A stretch of 64,000 bases of DNA. Origin: Thermoactinomyces daqus. GTDB taxonomy: Bacteria; Bacillota; Bacilli; Thermoactinomycetales; Thermoactinomycetaceae. A program made the translations under genes and the position numbers. Where the stretch lies: assembly GCF_000763315.1 (NCBI RefSeq), contig NZ_JPST01000006.1:62001-126000 (forward strand). The letters run 5' to 3'. Below the pieces are notes generated by a model that saw only the letters and a program-made list of their open reading frames with translations, ran no database searches and was not told the DNA's origin. Of the stretch, positions 7,994 through 16,855 are shown in pieces (position 1 is the stretch's first letter; each line of letters starts with the position of its first letter).

Positions 7994-9427
7994 GTGTCTG
8001 TCGAAATTGGTTCGTATCTTCGACAAGCCCGAGAAGCGATTGGACTGTCCCTCGACCAACTACAAGAAAAAACGAAAATTCAAAAATCATTTCTGATTGC
8101 GATTGAGAATGGAGAGTTTGATAAATTACCGAGTCCATTTTACGTTCGAACCTATCTTCGCTCTTATGCCAACTGCGTCAAAGTAGAGCCACATCATATC
8201 TTGCGCCATTACCGGAAAATAGAACAGGCAGAGCGTTTTACCGGTGTACATAAGGCAGTAACTGAAAAGGATTTGTCCCAGACACAAACCTTTCCGTTTC
8301 CCCCGCTCGGGCAAACGGGGAAAATACCGGTTGTGTCAGGCGGGACAGGCCCTCAAGGCGTTGTGTCTCAAGAGACGATGCTTCGCAAACCTTTAAACCA
8401 AAAATCCGGGCAGCGGATCGATACAAAGACGGCATTGACGGCTCCGAAAACGGATAATGACAGTGCGCGGCGCAATCGGGAACTGGCGAGGCGCGATGTT
8501 GGATATATGCGTTCCAATACCACCATGATGCGGGCGGTCTTGCCCAACCAGCAACAGCAGTCTGATACAAGACCGAATCAAACGGCCGCGGCAGCTCAAC
8601 AATCAAATCAGGAACAGCTGAATAAAGAAATGCCTTTTCCTGTACCCGCAAAGCGAACACGGGAATTGCCGGTACAATCGAATATCCCGAAACGGGGAAT
8701 CACCGGACCGCAACCCACAGGGCGTACCGGTTCGGGACCGTTATCCCGGGTTTCAAAAACGAAAACGGGCTTGACCTCCGTGTCCCTTCCACCTGTTCCG
8801 GCAAAAGAAATCAGTGCCAGTATGGAAGCGGCACCCGAACAACAAGCGACACAGTTGCAACGTTTAAGCAGAAGCGCCGTCAAAAATCGAAAATCGGCGA
8901 AGAAATTTGCTTTTAATTGGCCGATCAAGCGCTCGGTGGCCATTGCGATCGCCGGATTAGTGCTGTGCATTCCGGTGGCATGGGCCGTTGTTTCCTATAT
9001 GAATAATGGGAATGAAGCGCCGGATGAATCGGCGCCAAAGACTCAAACCGTATCATCAAATCAGGGAACCCTGCCGGCAAATCCTGAACCAATGGCATCT
9101 CCGACAGGGAAATTGATGTTGATGCAACAAGGAAACAATGTGAATAACTATCGCTGGAGCGGCGAAGAAAAAGTGAATCTCGTGATCAAAGCCGTTTCGG
9201 GGAAATGCTTGATCCAGTTGACAGACAATCTGCCAAGCGCGACCGGCAGTGTGAATAAATTTGCCGACGTGACGATCAAGCAAGGGGAGTCCTGGACGTA
9301 TAACTACGATTTCAGCCACGGGCCGGATTTGTATATCGGCTTGAAACCGTCAGATGGTGTAGTTGTGACCGTAAATGGAAAAGCGGTCAATTCGTCAAGA
9401 TATGTTCACATTAAATATGTGCAATAA
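7994..9427 (+). CDS. RodZ-like HTH membrane protein, paralog 3 (long linker)
   Basis: 477 residues from GTG 7994, preceded by AGGAGGT at 7980-7986; an in-frame ATG at 7949 precedes the ribosome binding site and is rejected. N-terminal HTH_25 domain (about 1-75, closely matching paralog 2 in MSVEIG.. and LPSPFYVRTYLRSYA), a long Gln/Thr/Pro-rich, basic linker (about 80-305), one membrane helix (about 308-332) and a C-terminal beta domain with GPDLYIGLKPSD. It is the longest of the four. It has its own promoter and terminator, hence is a separate transcription unit. Role inferred from RodZ architecture only. Confidence 0.8.
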   Translation: MSVEIGSYLRQAREAIGLSLDQLQEKTKIQKSFLIAIENGEFDKLPSPFYVRTYLRSYANCVKVEPHHILRHYRKIEQAERFTGVHKAVTEKDLSQTQTFPFPPLGQTGKIPVVSGGTGPQGVVSQETMLRKPLNQKSGQRIDTKTALTAPKTDNDSARRNRELARRDVGYMRSNTTMMRAVLPNQQQQSDTRPNQTAAAAQQSNQEQLNKEMPFPVPAKRTRELPVQSNIPKRGITGPQPTGRTGSGPLSRVSKTKTGLTSVSLPPVPAKEISASMEAAPEQQATQLQRLSRSAVKNRKSAKKFAFNWPIKRSVAIAIAGLVLCIPVAWAVVSYMNNGNEAPDESAPKTQTVSSNQGTLPANPEPMASPTGKLMLMQQGNNVNNYRWSGEEKVNLVIKAVSGKCLIQLTDNLPSATGSVNKFADVTIKQGESWTYNYDFSHGPDLYIGLKPSDGVVVTVNGKAVNSSRYVHIKYVQ

Positions 9428-9443
9428 CCATTATCCTCTTGAG

Positions 9444-9479
9444 AAAGCAAGCCCTGTTTCGTTTAGGGCTTGCTTTTTT
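9444..9479 (+). terminator. Intrinsic terminator after RodZ paralog 3
   Basis: Eleven-bp stem (9445-9455 with 9465-9475), T-tract to 9479 that merges with the next -35 box. Confidence 0.88.
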
Positions 9480-9507
9480 GACGGATCTTTTGTTTGTGGG
9501 CTATACT
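9478..9507 (+). promoter_or_regulatory. Sigma-A promoter for RodZ paralog 4
   Basis: TTGACG 9478-9483, 18-bp spacer, TATACT 9502-9507. The -35 box begins in the preceding terminator T-tract. Confidence 0.7.
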
Positions 9508-9554
9508 GAAGAAGTTGGGCCACTGAACACAATCACGGGAGGTACATGATTGCG

Positions 9555-10466
9555 ATGGCCAATCCCTTTGAACAATTAAAAGAAACAAGAGAACAGCTAG
9601 AGATGAGTGTCTCGGAAGCGGCCGACCGGGCCGGTCTGGAGCCTGATTACATCGAAGCCTTAGAAAGGGCGGACTTTTCAGCTTTGCCTGACCCTTTGTA
9701 TGTCAGAGGATTTATCCGATCCTACGCCAAAGTGCTGGGAATCGACCCTAATCCCCTTTTACGCTACTATCGGACGACAGTGGTCGAGGATGCGGCGGTG
9801 AATGAGTCTTTGCCGGTGCCAGCTTCTGAGGAGGAAAACGCTTCTCTTTCCAGAGCGAAAAGCAGAAAAGTCAAACGCCGAAAAAAAGCGGATTGGGAAC
9901 GGGTCAAAATTGTTTTGCTGAACGAAATTGAAGTATTGAATAAAAAATTGAAATGGATCTTAATCAGTTCGATTGCCGTCTTGCTCGTGGCGGCCGGCGT
10001 GATCGTTTGGTTGATTTTCGGAATGAATAAGCCGCAGGTGAACGCTGTGAAAAGCATAACCCCTGCTCAATCCTCCGAGGAAAGCGATGGCACGGTCGCT
10101 CCCGTTTCCGCGAAAAGGCCGGTAGTGACTATTTTGGAGTCGGCGGAAACTGGATCAAAATACGGTGACGTATACGGAATTTCCAATGCCGATCAGGTTG
10201 AATTAACCATTGCTGCCCAAGAGCCGACGGATATTCGAGCCCGATCCGGCGGACCGAACGGAGATTTGATCGCCGACAAAGAATTGGCTGCCGGACAAAC
10301 GGTGACGTTTACAGACAAGGAATGGATATCGCTCAGGATTGATCATCCGGACCGGGTCCAGCTCCATGCCAATGGCGTCTTGATCGATACTTCGGCTCAA
10401 AAGGCAGTCTCTTTGTTCCAATTTAAACGGGTTGAGTCTGACGGCCAACAGTCTCAAAATGAATAA
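9555..10466 (+). CDS. RodZ-like HTH membrane protein, paralog 4
   Basis: 303 residues from ATG 9555; ATG 9546 is an alternative but would leave only 2 nt after the GGGAGGT site, against 11 nt for 9555. HTH_25 domain (1-75, with LPDPLYVRGFIRSYAKVLG), short Lys-rich linker, membrane helix (about 132-156) and a C-terminal beta domain. It is the shortest of the four and the one adjacent to pgsA, the usual place of ymfM/rodZ. Either this one or paralog 1 is the positional orthologue. Separate transcription unit with its own promoter and terminator. Confidence 0.8.
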   Translation: MANPFEQLKETREQLEMSVSEAADRAGLEPDYIEALERADFSALPDPLYVRGFIRSYAKVLGIDPNPLLRYYRTTVVEDAAVNESLPVPASEEENASLSRAKSRKVKRRKKADWERVKIVLLNEIEVLNKKLKWILISSIAVLLVAAGVIVWLIFGMNKPQVNAVKSITPAQSSEESDGTVAPVSAKRPVVTILESAETGSKYGDVYGISNADQVELTIAAQEPTDIRARSGGPNGDLIADKELAAGQTVTFTDKEWISLRIDHPDRVQLHANGVLIDTSAQKAVSLFQFKRVESDGQQSQNE

Positions 10467-10480
10467 AAAAGGAGAAAATG

Positions 10481-10517
10481 GAACAGAGAGGAAATGATCA
10501 CCTCTCTGTTCTTTTTT
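10481..10517 (+). terminator. Intrinsic terminator after RodZ paralog 4
   Basis: Eleven-bp perfect stem (10481-10491 with 10501-10511), nine-base loop, T-tract 10512-10517 merging with the TTGACA box of the pgsA promoter. Confidence 0.9.
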
Positions 10518-10545
10518 GACATGCGAGAAGTGCATGGTTTATACT
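10516..10545 (+). promoter_or_regulatory. Sigma-A promoter of pgsA
   Basis: TTGACA 10516-10521, 18-bp spacer, TATACT 10540-10545. Predicted start leaves a leader of about 190 nt before pgsA. Confidence 0.75.
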
Positions 10546-10744
10546 TACGGAAGAATTAGACTGGGTCTTTCCTGCCTTGGAGGAAGTACGTTGACAAAAA
10601 ATAAGCAAATGAGTTCTAACCAAAACAGCTTAAATCTTGTAAGATGGTCTTACGAGCCAACAAGTATGGTTCACTTCCAAATGATCATGGCAGGGGAAGA
10701 AACTGCCAAGGAGAAATCAGTTCATGCCAGGAGGGTTGGTTGTA

Positions 10745-11329
10745 GTGAACCTGGCCAACAAAATTACATTAGCCCGCATTTTCCTCGTGCCGGTTGTGAT
10801 GATTTTTTTGCTCGTGCGGTTTGATATCGGGCAAATTCAAATGGGTTCAGTCGTTCTAAAAATGAATGAAATGATTGCGACACTGATCTTCATATTGGCG
10901 GCGGTCACCGATGGACTGGATGGTTACATCGCCCGAAAAAACAAAATGGTGACCAATTTGGGGAAGTTTTTGGATCCGCTGGCGGATAAATTGTTGATTA
11001 CGGCGGCACTCGTTTCCTTGGTCGAGATGCAGCGCCTGGATGCTTGGATTGCCATCGTCATTATCGGCCGTGAATTCGCCGTAACAGCTCTTCGGTTGAT
11101 CGCAGCGGCTGAAGGATATATCATTGCGGCCAGCCCGCTTGGCAAGCTGAAAACGATCATTCAAATCGTGGCCATTGTTTCCTTGATGTTGAATAACGTT
11201 CCTTTTTCAACGATTTCATTTCCGTTTTCACTCGTGGCTACCTGGCTGGCAGTGCTGATTACGATTATTTCCGGGCTTGATTACTTCTATAAAAATAGAA
11301 AAATTGTTACCCTTACTAAGACACAGTAA
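10745..11329 (+). CDS. pgsA: CDP-diacylglycerol--glycerol-3-phosphate 3-phosphatidyltransferase
   Basis: 194 residues from GTG 10745, nine nt after AGGAGGG; the in-frame ATG at 10724 lies before that site. The CDP-alcohol phosphotransferase motif is complete: DGLDGYIAR, then eight residues, G-KFLD-PLAD. Several membrane helices. It transfers sn-glycerol-3-phosphate to CDP-diacylglycerol to give phosphatidylglycerol phosphate, the committed step of phosphatidylglycerol synthesis at the cytoplasmic membrane. Followed closely by cinA, as in B. subtilis. Confidence 0.93.
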   Translation: MNLANKITLARIFLVPVVMIFLLVRFDIGQIQMGSVVLKMNEMIATLIFILAAVTDGLDGYIARKNKMVTNLGKFLDPLADKLLITAALVSLVEMQRLDAWIAIVIIGREFAVTALRLIAAAEGYIIAASPLGKLKTIIQIVAIVSLMLNNVPFSTISFPFSLVATWLAVLITIISGLDYFYKNRKIVTLTKTQ

Positions 11330-11360
11330 AGGGACGGTTTACAGGGAAAGGATCGATTTG

Positions 11361-12614
11361 ATGCAAGCGGAGATTATTACGGTTGGAACAGAGCTTCTTC
11401 TCGGCGAAACAGTCGATTTACACTCCTCGTTTTTATCCCGCGAATGCGTGTCGCTTGGAATCGAGGTGATCTTGCATACGTCAGTCGGTGATGATGCGAA
11501 TAGGCTTCTGGAGGTTCTCCGTTCCGCTCATGCCCGTTCCAAGCTTGTCTTTCTCTGCGGCGGACTCGGGCCGACAATGGATGATTTGACCAAAGAGACG
11601 CTGGCAGAGTTCATCGGGGTCAACCTGGTGCAGGACCCTGAAGTAACCGGGCGGTTAGAGCGTTATTTCTCGAACCGGGGCCGGTCGATGCCCGCAAACA
11701 ATTATAAACAAACGTTTGTTTTTCCGGGTGGAACCGTCTTTCAAAATGATCATGGCACCGCTCCAGGGCTGGCTGTTTCCCATCACGATGTTACCTATGT
11801 TTTGCTTCCTGGCCCTCCAAATGAACTCATCCCCATGTTTGAAAAGAGCGTGCGCCCCTTCTTGCTTCAGCAATTTTATGGAAAACAGGCGATTGTTTCG
11901 CAACCTCTCTCGTTTTTCGGCATCGGTGAATCCTTATTGGAAGAAAAAATAAAGGATTTGATCCAGCAATACGGAAATCCGGTCATAGCCACTTACGCCA
12001 AAGAGGCCGGAGTTGTGTTGAGGTTAACGAGCAAGGCAAAGGATGAACGATCAGCCAGGGCGTTGATTGAGCCGGTAAAAAAAGAAATTTTGGCGAGAGT
12101 CGGCGATTTTTGCTTCAGCGAGGAAGACCGGTCGCTTGAGGAAGTTCTGGTTTCCTCTCTCGCTGCGCAAGGCAGGACGGTTTCCGTGGCGGAAAGCTGC
12201 ACAGGCGGATTGCTTTCTGAACTGCTCACCTCTGTTCCCGGCAGCAGCGAGGTGTTCCGCGGCGGTTTTGTCTCCTATTCTGCCGAAAGTAAAAACCAGA
12301 TTGTGCAAGTCCCGGCGGATGTGTTGGAAAAGCACGGGACGGTCAGTTTTCAGGTCGCCGAAATTCTGGCGGAAAATACCCGCCGGCAGTTCGGAACCGA
12401 TTTTGCGTTATCGATTACCGGTGTAGCCGGTCCGGCCTCAGTTGAAAACAAACCGGTGGGCCTCGTTTATATTGGATTGAAGGAGGCAGGATCGCCTGCC
12501 CGCGTGTACTGTTACAGGCTTCGGGGTACGCGCCGGCGCATTCGGCTGTTGGCTGCCAAACATGCCTGCTTCATCCTTCAGCAACGTTTAAAGAAAGGTG
12601 AAACAACAAGATGA
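11361..12614 (+). CDS. cinA: Competence/damage-inducible protein CinA
   Basis: 417 residues from ATG 11361 (GGGAAAGGA upstream), matching the length of B. subtilis CinA. The N-terminal domain has the MoCF/COG1058 start MQAEIITVGTELLLGETVD and the GGLGPT motif; the C-terminal CinA domain carries the VAESCTGGLLS motif of nicotinamide-nucleotide (NMN) amidohydrolases. Known roles: pyridine-nucleotide salvage/detoxification and, in naturally competent bacteria, a RecA-associated function. Its stop overlaps the next ATG (ATGA), so the helicase gene is translationally coupled. Confidence 0.93.
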   Translation: MQAEIITVGTELLLGETVDLHSSFLSRECVSLGIEVILHTSVGDDANRLLEVLRSAHARSKLVFLCGGLGPTMDDLTKETLAEFIGVNLVQDPEVTGRLERYFSNRGRSMPANNYKQTFVFPGGTVFQNDHGTAPGLAVSHHDVTYVLLPGPPNELIPMFEKSVRPFLLQQFYGKQAIVSQPLSFFGIGESLLEEKIKDLIQQYGNPVIATYAKEAGVVLRLTSKAKDERSARALIEPVKKEILARVGDFCFSEEDRSLEEVLVSSLAAQGRTVSVAESCTGGLLSELLTSVPGSSEVFRGGFVSYSAESKNQIVQVPADVLEKHGTVSFQVAEILAENTRRQFGTDFALSITGVAGPASVENKPVGLVYIGLKEAGSPARVYCYRLRGTRRRIRLLAAKHACFILQQRLKKGETTR

Positions 12615-14188
12615 ATCGTTTTGATCAGTTTCAATTAAGCCAAGAAATTTTACGCGGAATCCAAGATTTGGGCTTTGAAGAGCCCTCTCCGATTCAAGCG
12701 GAGTGCATTCCCGCCGTTTTGCGGGGGGAAGATGTCATCGGTCAGGCACAAACCGGCACTGGAAAAACGGCCGCATTCGGGATTCCGGTTTTGGAGCGCA
12801 TCAATCCTGCTGAACGGGTGATTCAGAGTGTGATTCTGGCTCCAACCCGTGAGTTGGCGATCCAGGTATCGGAAGAATTGAGAAGAATCGGCCGTCCCAA
12901 ACGGGTGAAGACGCTGCCGATTTATGGAGGACAGTCGATCGGTCGGCAGATTAAGGCTTTGCAACAAGGAGTCCATGTGGTCATCGGTACGCCCGGGCGT
13001 TTATTGGATCATTTGCGCCGTGGCACCATCAATACGGAACAAGTGGAGATGGTTGTCCTGGACGAAGCGGATGAAATGCTCGACATGGGCTTTATCGATG
13101 ATATCGAAAATGTGTTCCGCTTTTTGCCGAAAAACCGTCAGCTTCTGCTCTTCTCGGCCACAATGCCGCCGACGATCCGGCAACTGGCCAACAAATACAT
13201 GCGTAAGCCGCGCTACATCACGGTCAACCGGGGTGAGGTGACGGTTCCGGTCATTAAGCAATATTATTATCGCGTTTTGGAAAATACCAAGGTTGAGGCG
13301 CTGTGCCGGATTTTGGACAGCGAAGAAGTCGACTTGTCGATCATTTTCTGCCGCACCAAAAAGGGTGTGGACGAATTGACGGAGTCGCTGCAAGCCAGAG
13401 GTTACCTCGCCGGCGGCCTGCACGGGGATTTGGCGCAACAGCAGCGGGATCGTGTGATGAATGCTTTTCGCGGCGGAGAGATCGAACTTTTGGTGGCGAC
13501 TGATGTCGCGGCTCGGGGAATTGATGTGGGAAGCGTCTCCCATGTCATCAACTATGATATTCCGCAAGATGTGGAAAGTTATGTCCATCGGATCGGGCGA
13601 ACCGGCCGTGCGGGGAGAAACGGGGTGGCCCTCACGCTGGTGACACCGAGGGAAATGAAGCAACTCAGAACGATTGAAGAGGAAACAGGTGCCCGGCTCA
13701 AAGCGCGCGAACTGCCGACATTGGAAGAAGTAGCCGCCAAACAGCAAGCCTCGTGGATCGCCCAAATCGAAGAGATTATCCAATCCGATGCCGATCTTAC
13801 GCTGTTCGATGAATTGGTGGATCAGCTCAGCGGCAAGTTTTCGGCGGAAAAGGTGGCAGAGGCTGCATTATATTTGGCTTTCTCCGATCGTTTTGTCAAA
13901 AATATCGACACCACCTATAACTTTGGAGAAACGGGAGCTGCGCCGGGCATGGTCCGCTTTTTCATCAATGTCGGTCGCAATGCGAATCTGCGCCCGCAGG
14001 AATTGGCCAAGGCCATCTCGGAACACGCCGGGATCGCTTTGCGCCAAGTGGGCAAAATCAATATTTATGACCGTTTCTCTTTTGTCGAGGTACCGGAAGA
14101 TGTCGCGCCATTTGTATACGAAGCGCTCAGACAGTCCAAAATCAATGGTGCCCGGGTGAACATGGAGCCTGCTCGCCCGCGAAAATAA
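12611..14188 (+). CDS. DEAD-box ATP-dependent RNA helicase with C-terminal RNA-binding domain
   Basis: 525 residues. Helicase motifs in order: Q motif (F-PSPIQ), AQTGTGKT, PTRELA, TPGR, DEAD, SAT, then VATDVAARGID and HRIGRTGR. After an acidic helical linker there is a DbpA/DeaD-type RRM-like domain (about 450-520, starting FFINVGRNANLRP). This makes it a DeaD/CshA-DbpA-like RNA helicase acting in ribosome assembly or mRNA turnover. It starts within the last codon of cinA. In B. subtilis cinA is followed directly by recA, so the helicase is an insertion relative to that order. A terminator follows at 14202. Confidence 0.9.
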   Translation: MNRFDQFQLSQEILRGIQDLGFEEPSPIQAECIPAVLRGEDVIGQAQTGTGKTAAFGIPVLERINPAERVIQSVILAPTRELAIQVSEELRRIGRPKRVKTLPIYGGQSIGRQIKALQQGVHVVIGTPGRLLDHLRRGTINTEQVEMVVLDEADEMLDMGFIDDIENVFRFLPKNRQLLLFSATMPPTIRQLANKYMRKPRYITVNRGEVTVPVIKQYYYRVLENTKVEALCRILDSEEVDLSIIFCRTKKGVDELTESLQARGYLAGGLHGDLAQQQRDRVMNAFRGGEIELLVATDVAARGIDVGSVSHVINYDIPQDVESYVHRIGRTGRAGRNGVALTLVTPREMKQLRTIEEETGARLKARELPTLEEVAAKQQASWIAQIEEIIQSDADLTLFDELVDQLSGKFSAEKVAEAALYLAFSDRFVKNIDTTYNFGETGAAPGMVRFFINVGRNANLRPQELAKAISEHAGIALRQVGKINIYDRFSFVEVPEDVAPFVYEALRQSKINGARVNMEPARPRK

Positions 14189-14201
14189 AGTTTTTTAAGA
14201 G

Positions 14202-14233
14202 GCCAGGTATCGAAAACGGATGCCTGGCTTTTT
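14202..14233 (+). terminator. Intrinsic terminator after the helicase gene
   Basis: Ten-bp stem (14202-14211 with 14219-14228, one G-T pair) and five T. Confidence 0.85.
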
Positions 14234-14516
14234 ATGGATAACCGGCGGCACTGATGAGTGCGGAGATGCCAAGGGCTCATTTTACAAGAGAATCCCGGCT
14301 GAAGACAAAATGGAGCCTCTGCAGGACGTTTCCGCCAGCAATCGCGGCTTGCGCCCGCAGCTGAACTGCATCCGAGCAGATTGCCAGGCGCCATGAGGAA
14401 ACGGGGGTTGATTTGCTGCCCGGGTTAGGCCGCAATCGGAGGAAATGGGGCGGTTCGCCAATGACGCGATGCCGCGGGGAAAGGAAGCGAACCGGAAGAA
14501 CGGAAAACATAAAATG
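14234..14516. other. Non-coding stretch between helicase and DUF59 genes
   Basis: About 280 bases with no supported gene on either strand. It reads GC-rich without a ribosome binding site before any frame. Nothing else recognised. Confidence 0.4.
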
Positions 14517-14551
14517 GAGCCGGAGGATTTCTTCCGGCTCGTTTGTTTTTT
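14517..14551. terminator. Bidirectional terminator at the 3' end of the DUF59 gene
   Basis: Eight-bp stem (14517-14524 with 14533-14540) flanked by TTTGTTTTTT on the plus side and a shorter A-tract (T-tract on the minus strand) on the other. Terminates the minus-strand DUF59 gene ending at 14560. Confidence 0.65.
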
Positions 14552-14559
14552 GCGGCAAC

Positions 14560-14874
14560 TCAATCGGGAATGCCCAGCGCGATTTTGGCATAGCGGGACA
14601 TGCGGCTTTTATCCCAGGGCGGATTCCAGACGATGTCCACTTCCACCTCTTTCACGCCGTCCACCTGTTTCACTGCTTCAGTTACCTGCTCGTTGATGGT
14701 TCCTGCCAGCGGGCAACCGATTGCCGTCAGGGTCATCGTGATCTTGACATTCCCTTCATCATCAATCTCCACATTATAGACAAGACCTAAGTTAACGATG
14801 TCGATATTTAACTCAGGGTCATTTACTTCTTCCAATTTTTCCATTATCTGCTCTTTGAGAGCTTCTTTGTCCAT
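14560..14874 (-). CDS. DUF59 / MIP18-family protein (SufT/PaaD-like)
   Basis: 104 residues, typical for a single DUF59 domain. Visible family features: VNDPELNIDIVNLGLVY at the N-terminus and the conserved TLTAIGCPLAGTI segment with the reactive cysteine. Known relatives help deliver iron-sulfur clusters (SufT, CIA2-type) or belong to phenylacetate oxygenase assembly. GGAGGAG precedes the ATG. The gene is on the minus strand, convergent with cinA-helicase and divergent from recA. Specific client proteins are not evident. Confidence 0.85.
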   Translation of the reverse strand: MDKEALKEQIMEKLEEVNDPELNIDIVNLGLVYNVEIDDEGNVKITMTLTAIGCPLAGTINEQVTEAVKQVDGVKEVEVDIVWNPPWDKSRMSRYAKIALGIPD

Positions 14875-14995
14875 TGGGCGCTCCTCCTTTTTCTCTTCTT
14901 CAAGTAGTAATGTACCACAATATTTCCGATCTCACACTACAGAAAACGTTTATGCCTTCCCATTGCTGGTCCGGCCTGCATCTTTCACCGAAAAT

Positions 14996-15009
14996 CGAAT
15001 AAATGTTCG
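14996..15009. promoter_or_regulatory. LexA (SOS) box of recA
   Basis: CGAAT-AAAT-GTTCG matches the Gram-positive LexA/DinR site CGAAC-N4-GTTCG with one change. It lies 9 bases upstream of the recA -35 box. Confidence 0.8.
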
Positions 15010-15018
15010 TAAATGATC

Positions 15019-15047
15019 TTGGCAGGAGAGAAAAAACAGGGTATGAT
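15019..15047 (+). promoter_or_regulatory. Sigma-A promoter of recA
   Basis: TTGGCA 15019-15024, 17-bp spacer, TATGAT 15042-15047, 37 bases before the recA start. The adjacent LexA box implies SOS induction. Confidence 0.8.
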
Positions 15048-15084
15048 GTTGATATGTGATTAATGGGATAGAGGGGGAACATGA

Positions 15085-16170
15085 ATGTCAGATCGTCGTC
15101 AGGCGTTGGAAATGGCATTGAGGCAGATAGAGAAGCAATTCGGCAAAGGTTCGATCATGCGGATGGGAGAAGAAGTCACCCCGCAGGTGGAAACCGTTTC
15201 TTCCGGAGCATTGGCTTTGGATATCGCGCTGGGGATCGGCGGCTTTCCGCGAGGACGCATTATTGAAGTGTACGGTCCTGAATCCTCGGGGAAAACGACG
15301 GTCGCATTGCATGCGATTGCCGAGGTGCAAAAATTGGGCGGGACGGCAGCTTTTATCGATGCCGAGCATGCGCTGGACCCGATTTATGCGCAAAAACTTG
15401 GCGTCGATATTTCCGAGCTCCTGTTGTCCCAGCCGGATACGGGAGAACAGGCGCTGGAGATCGCAGAAGCGTTGGTGCGCAGCGGAGCGGTTGACATTAT
15501 CGTCATCGATTCGGTTGCGGCATTGGTTCCAAAAGCGGAGATCGAAGGGGAGATGGGCGATTCACACGTAGGGCTGCAGGCGCGTCTCATGTCCCAGGCG
15601 CTGCGGAAGTTGTCCGGAGCGATCAACAAATCGAAAACGGTCGCCATCTTTATTAACCAAATTCGCGAGAAAGTCGGCGTCATGTTTGGAAATCCGGAAA
15701 CGACTCCGGGTGGGCGCGCACTGAAGTTTTATTCCAGCGTGCGTCTGGAAGTTCGCCGTCAGGAGTCGATCAAACAAGGAAATGACATGGTTGGAAACCG
15801 CACGAAGATCAAAGTGGTGAAAAACAAGGTCGCACCGCCTTTTAAACAAGCGGATGTCGATATTATGTTTGGCGAAGGCATTTCCAAAGAGGGAAGCGTG
15901 CTCGACATCGGCGCGGAACTGGATATTATCAACAAGAGCGGCGCTTGGTATTCGTTTGAAGGGGACCGTCTCGGTCAGGGGCGGGAGAACGCCAAGCAGT
16001 TCCTGAAAGAACATCCGGAACTCTGTCTGAAAATCGAAAACCGCATTCGCACCCACTTTGATTTGCCTCTGATCAAAGAGCCGGTCGCAGAAACCGAAAC
16101 CAAAGAAGAGAAAAAAGGGAAAAAGGCAAAAGACAAAAGCAAACCGGAAGAATCTCTCGATTTGGCTTGA
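15085..16170 (+). CDS. recA: Recombinase A
   Basis: 361 residues with all RecA hallmarks: [12 protein letters not shown], Walker [10 protein letters not shown], Walker B-region [20 protein letters not shown], loop L1/L2 segments ([32 protein letters not shown]). The C-terminus is a Lys/Glu-rich tail. RecA forms ATP-dependent filaments on single-stranded DNA for homologous recombination and triggers LexA self-cleavage. AGAGGGGG precedes the ATG. recX follows 22 bases downstream. Confidence 0.98.
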   Translation: MSDRRQALEMALRQIEKQFGKGSIMRMGEEVTPQVETVSSGALALDIALGIGGFPRGRIIEVYGPESSGKTTVALHAIAEVQKLGGTAAFIDAEHALDPIYAQKLGVDISELLLSQPDTGEQALEIAEALVRSGAVDIIVIDSVAALVPKAEIEGEMGDSHVGLQARLMSQALRKLSGAINKSKTVAIFINQIREKVGVMFGNPETTPGGRALKFYSSVRLEVRRQESIKQGNDMVGNRTKIKVVKNKVAPPFKQADVDIMFGEGISKEGSVLDIGAELDIINKSGAWYSFEGDRLGQGRENAKQFLKEHPELCLKIENRIRTHFDLPLIKEPVAETETKEEKKGKKAKDKSKPEESLDLA

Positions 16171-16192
16171 TCTTTAAGCCGGAGCAGAATGG

Positions 16193-16855
16193 ATGAAGGG
16201 AACGATGAACAGAATCACCCGTATTGAAAAACAATCGGCTCGTTCCAAACGCTACCAGATCGAAGTGGATGGGGAACCCTTTTGCTCCATCCATGAGGAT
16301 GTTTTGGTTCGTTTCCGGTTACATAAAGGGATGGAAATGGATCGGCATCAGTTGGAAGAAATTCTGGCTGCGGAGGAATATAACAAGGTCAGGATGGCAG
16401 CTTTGCGCTTTCTTTCGTATAAGCCGCGAACAGCCTGTGAATTAAGGCAGCAGTTGGAACGAAAAGATTTTTCCGCAAAGATGATCTGTCAGGTGATCGC
16501 CGAGATGGAAAAATCGGGCTATCTCGACGATCGCCAATTTGCGCGGCAATGGGTGAATGAGCGGATGCATGGCAAGGGATATGGCAGCCGCAGATTGAAA
16601 CAGGAATTGATGAGAAAAGGAATCGATTTATCTTTGATCGATGAAGCCCTGACAGAGGTGGACCAGGACAAAGAGCGCCAGTTGGCAATGCAGGTTGCCG
16701 AAAGGCGCTATCTTCGTATTGGCCGTGAACCCTGGCCCACCGTCGAGCGGCGCCTGGGGCAGTACCTGCTGCGTCAAGGTTATTCGATGGGAGTGGTTCG
16801 GTCGGTGCTGAACCAGTTACGCACGCGGTACGAAGAGGAAAAGGAGCATTGGTGA
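16193..16855 (+). CDS. recX: Regulatory protein RecX
   Basis: 220 residues from ATG 16193 (GGAG 8 nt upstream). Repeated three-helix RecX modules are visible (ALRFLSYKPRTACELRQQLERK, YLDDRQFARQWVNERM). RecX binds RecA filaments and modulates their growth. Encoded right after recA and overlapping the start of the Mre11-like gene by one base (TGATG), which ties the downstream repair cassette to the recA-recX operon. Confidence 0.9.
   Translation: MKGTMNRITRIEKQSARSKRYQIEVDGEPFCSIHEDVLVRFRLHKGMEMDRHQLEEILAAEEYNKVRMAALRFLSYKPRTACELRQQLERKDFSAKMICQVIAEMEKSGYLDDRQFARQWVNERMHGKGYGSRRLKQELMRKGIDLSLIDEALTEVDQDKERQLAMQVAERRYLRIGREPWPTVERRLGQYLLRQGYSMGVVRSVLNQLRTRYEEEKEHW

Noticed and set aside
14251-14280. 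CTGATGAG resembling a hammerhead ribozyme core
   Set aside because: No matching GAAA core strand or closing stems at the right spacing downstream; a chance 8-mer.
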